64,000 nt of DNA, taken from Oscillospiraceae bacterium. GTDB lineage: Bacteria; Bacillota; Clostridia; Oscillospirales; Oscillospiraceae. A program made the translations under genes and the position numbers. This document shows positions 61,386 through 64,000 of this stretch, piece by piece. The DNA lies in NCBI GenBank assembly GCA_021768185.1, contig JAETNP010000014.1:34599-98598 (forward strand), written 5' to 3'. Each line of letters opens with the position of its first letter. Positions within the stretch are counted from its first letter, which is position 1. Under the pieces are notes generated by a model. The model worked only from the letters and a program-made list of their open reading frames with translations. It had not been told where the DNA came from and did no database searches.

Positions 61386-63230
61386 TCAAGTTTCAAATTG
61401 AAGATATTTCCTGATTGTTTCGGGATTTGTAGCATGAATCAGCCGGTGAACGCCCTCGCTGACGATAATCAGATTTTTATATTCATCTGACCCACCAAGG
61501 TATTTGGGCAGTTTGTGGTGACAATGAATATCGCCAATTTCAAGTTTTACGCCGGTTATCGCACATTTCCCAAATTGAGCGCAGTACAAGGAGATGCGGT
61601 TATCGTTATAAGCGGCAGACCGGTACAGGATTGGGTTTCGCATGAGGTAATGCATAATATTGGTATCAATATTCCGGCCCAGCTTCTTGTGAATAGCCTC
61701 CCGGCCCTCCGGGGTGTAGCTGTTAATGACACGCCGCTTCATCATGGGATTTCTATGCTTTACGTAGCCAATAGGGGCCAACACATACCCTCTCATAAAC
61801 CGAAGCTGGTCGCTGTCGCCATAGCGCTCTTTTATAAAATCAGGAATGGGGTATCGCAATTTTTTCTTTCTTACTTGCTTTGCAGTTTTCAGTCTTTTCC
61901 GAAGTCTCGCTTTCAGGCTCTTGTGGACAGAAAAGGCCAGTGGATGCAGGTCATGGCATACCATTGTTGCCATGTCGTAATAATTGTGGACGCTGAATAC
62001 ATAGGCGTTGAATCGGGCAACCGCCGCGTGTTCCGCCCTCTTTCCAGGTCCCGGAAATTCAATATCATGTATAAGCCTTTTCATGTTTTCCGCAATTTTC
62101 TCAACAGATTTTTCTTTTATATGGCTTTCCACCACATAGTTCGGCTTCTGCTTACTGCCGTGATTCACCGCTTTGATGCGCAGGCCGAGAAATTCTGAGT
62201 ATTGCTTTCGCAAATTCACGATTTTGGACTTTTCAGGGCTTATATCCAGCCCCAATCGGCCTTTCAGCCAGTCCTGCACAGCATAAAACAGTTTCTTCGC
62301 TTGCTGGTAGTTTTTCGTAAACAGCTTAAAATCATCGGCATAGCGCACACAGGTAACCTCTTTTAACGTTGTGTAGTCCCTGAGCATTTTGTATTTGTTG
62401 CCCTTGTTCTCACTTCCGTTATAGTTGGTCCCCGTGGCATACTTTTTCCGTGTAGGAAATTCTTCCCATTGGCTGGCTACCCACCAATCCAGTTCGTTCA
62501 GCACGATATTGGAGAGAAGCGGAGAAATAATACCGCCCTGCGGCGTTCCCTTTTCCGGGAAACCAATCTCTGCGACCTCCGCTTTCAACATAGCTGATAC
62601 GATGCTCAGCAGCTTCTTGTCCCGGATACCCAGCGTCCACATCTGTTTCAGTAGTTTTCCATGGCTGACATTATCGAAGAACCCTTTGATGTCGATATCC
62701 ACAACAAAATAGCAGTGTGAAACTTGAATATTTTTATAAACCAGAGCGATAGCGTGTTCTTGACAGCGGTTTGGCCGAAAGCCATAGCTGTGTTCGTGGA
62801 ATTTCGCTTCACAAATTGGTTCCAGGATTTGCAGTACACATTGCTGAATCAGTCGGTCTAATATGGTAGGTATCCCCAGTGGGCGCACCTTTGCCGGGTC
62901 GTTCCCTTTTGGGATTTCTACACGGCGAACACTTTGCGGTTGATACCAGTCCAGCTTCCGCTGAACCAATGCAACCAGCTTTTCATCAGACAGCCGTTCC
63001 AGGTCTTTGATGGTCCTGCCATCTGTGCCAGCGGTTTTACTCCCATGATTTGCCTTAATATTGCGGTATGCCAGCCTGATATTTTCCGGAAGTCCAATCA
63101 ACTCTACAAGATGTTTGAACTCCCTGTTTTTCAGACTGTCAGTGTACAATTTATCTTGGATTTCCTGGAAGTCATAATATTCCGCATGACGCAGTTTCGC
63201 TTTCTTTTGAGCCTTGTCCTTTGCTGCCAT
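61386..63230 (-). CDS. ltrA: group II intron reverse transcriptase/maturase with HNH endonuclease
   Basis: 614 residues. RT domains 0-7 with RRVEIPKG...VRPLGIPTILDR, YGFRPNR, GTPQGGIISPLLSNI and the active site YADD; maturase domain X around 400-480; C-terminal HNH with CAITGVKLEIGDIHCHHKLPKYLGG and NLIIVSEGVHRLIH. It promotes splicing and retrohoming of the host intron. GAGG lies 7 bases before the ATG. Complete, with no frameshift. Confidence 0.95.
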   Translation of the reverse strand: MAAKDKAQKKAKLRHAEYYDFQEIQDKLYTDSLKNREFKHLVELIGLPENIRLAYRNIKANHGSKTAGTDGRTIKDLERLSDEKLVALVQRKLDWYQPQSVRRVEIPKGNDPAKVRPLGIPTILDRLIQQCVLQILEPICEAKFHEHSYGFRPNRCQEHAIALVYKNIQVSHCYFVVDIDIKGFFDNVSHGKLLKQMWTLGIRDKKLLSIVSAMLKAEVAEIGFPEKGTPQGGIISPLLSNIVLNELDWWVASQWEEFPTRKKYATGTNYNGSENKGNKYKMLRDYTTLKEVTCVRYADDFKLFTKNYQQAKKLFYAVQDWLKGRLGLDISPEKSKIVNLRKQYSEFLGLRIKAVNHGSKQKPNYVVESHIKEKSVEKIAENMKRLIHDIEFPGPGKRAEHAAVARFNAYVFSVHNYYDMATMVCHDLHPLAFSVHKSLKARLRKRLKTAKQVRKKKLRYPIPDFIKERYGDSDQLRFMRGYVLAPIGYVKHRNPMMKRRVINSYTPEGREAIHKKLGRNIDTNIMHYLMRNPILYRSAAYNDNRISLYCAQFGKCAITGVKLEIGDIHCHHKLPKYLGGSDEYKNLIIVSEGVHRLIHATNPETIRKYLQFET

Positions 63231-64000
63231 AGTCGGCCTCTTTCCTGTCGGATTCGGCCTTTCTTAGTCCTACTCGAACCTATGGAGTTTGTTTGAAACA
63301 TGAGTTTCTTGCAACCTCACCCTGACTACAGCCCGTCCCTCCACCGCTTACTTTTTTCACGGCTTCATTGGTAGCATGGCTGCTATTTCATTCCCGATTA
63401 AGAGAAGTTATACCGCACCTCCGGTGAGTGGCGACACGGTTTTCCTCCTCAACGCTTCTCTGCCCGCAATGGCTCCACGTCGGGAACTTTCCACGTTCCG
63501 ATATCCCTATTCTTTTGCAACCGCACTTAGGTTTCCCTTTAAGCCTGTGTGCTGGACGGCGCCTGTAACGCCGTAAGGTATTTCATATTTACCAATCTTA
63601 CTCTACCTCACACACGCCGCATTTGCGGCAGCGGCCTTTTTGACCGCCCGAAATTTAGACTCGTACATTCGGGATTTTGTCAGCATTTCTGCGATTCTCG
63701 CCATATGCGGTTATGAACCCCCGGCCTATCACTCACGGCCACCTCTGGCTCGCTTTTGCCCTACCGTCTGTTACCTCGTGTAAGGCGAGTGTGTTCAGCC
63801 GACTTCAGCGTGCTGTGTCAGTCCGGGAGATTGCGCTCCCTTTCCTCCAACGCAGTCTCAGGGGAAGCGTTTCAGGGCGTTACCCCTTCATTCCACTTCT
63901 CGGAATATCAGTTAGGGAAAACTGAGTTTTCCCCGCTGTCTTTACCTCCTTATAGGCTGTGACCCACTTGGAGTTTGTACGCAGCAACGTGTCGCTGCAC

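Larger units (their letters stand above)
61283..64000 (-). mobile_element. group II intron inserted in virB4 (5' end outside window)
   Basis: Encodes a reverse transcriptase/maturase (61386-63230). Domain V is at 61332-61365: AGCCGGATGAG-GTGAAAGT-CTCATGTCCGGTT, with the catalytic AGC, a GAAA tetraloop and the two-base bulge. A domain VI-like segment lies between it and CCTATCGCTAT, the proposed 3' end at about 61283. Bases 63231-64000 hold the structured 5' domains and no other gene. The 5' splice site is not within the window. Confidence 0.82.

Overview
The window looks like a chromosome segment of a spore-forming Clostridia bacterium (Bacillota), most likely in the Oscillospiraceae (Flavonifractor/Lawsonibacter-like). 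The reasons are a GerA/SpoVAF-type spore protein, GC-rich housekeeping genes with strong AGGAGG ribosome-binding sites, and clostridial conjugative-element genes. This is an inference from gene content; no rRNA or tRNA gene was found to fix the taxonomy.

Left, 1-14.8 kb, mostly core genome: the end of an acyl-CoA synthetase, the translational GTPase TypA/BipA, a YyaL-type thioredoxin-fold protein, a SpoVAF-like protein, a lipoprotein polysaccharide deacetylase, an endonuclease/exonuclease/phosphatase protein, an ECF sigma/membrane anti-sigma pair, a GNAT enzyme, a PadR/HAAS pair and a BAAT-like hydrolase. Two copies of a 550-570 bp MITE-like element with long inverted repeats and a conserved structured core flank this block. 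One copy of a 130-bp three-hairpin repeat lies upstream of the GNAT gene; its second copy is at 54.3 kb.

15.2-18.2 kb is a small AT-rich island (AAA/TOPRIM ATPase, KilA-N protein, serine-recombinase fragment) bounded by 26-bp direct repeats. 18.3-21 kb carries DUF421, cupin, TspO and a metallophosphoesterase. 21-27.2 kb is a mobile-element module: two full serine recombinases, a third recombinase without a catalytic domain, a 49-residue SHOCT-like protein and a DinG-type helicase.

28.6-40.1 kb is an envelope-stress-like locus: two paralogous OmpR/VanR-type two-component systems, a Lys-rich lipoprotein, a GNAT protein, a disordered protein, an orphan solute-binding lipoprotein and a four-gene membrane-lipid operon (VTT, phosphatidylserine synthase, phosphatidylserine decarboxylase, PAP2). 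Three promoters here share exactly the same arrangement of TT(A/C)AG(A/G) half-sites (0, +10, +33, with the -10 box at +48), so the lipid operon and the lipoprotein and GNAT genes probably form one regulon.

40.1-49.3 kb: AI-2E transporter, MATE with a divergent MerR regulator and a textbook 19-bp-spacer promoter, ribosomal protein L25 behind a tandem-terminator leader, an unknown protein, MgtC, a secreted DxDxDG-repeat protein, and an AT-rich GNAT/MATE/MarR cluster. 49.4-54.8 kb: a Crp/Fnr regulator and a 1250-residue secreted protein with four tandem alpha/beta-hydrolase domains, enclosed by 93-bp inverted repeats. 54.8-57.2 kb: a MATE remnant, TetR, a PAP2-like protein and DegV. 57.4-64 kb: part of an integrative conjugative element (DUF6017 protein, CD1108-type NlpC/P60 protein, and VirB4/TraE interrupted by a group II intron that runs off the window).
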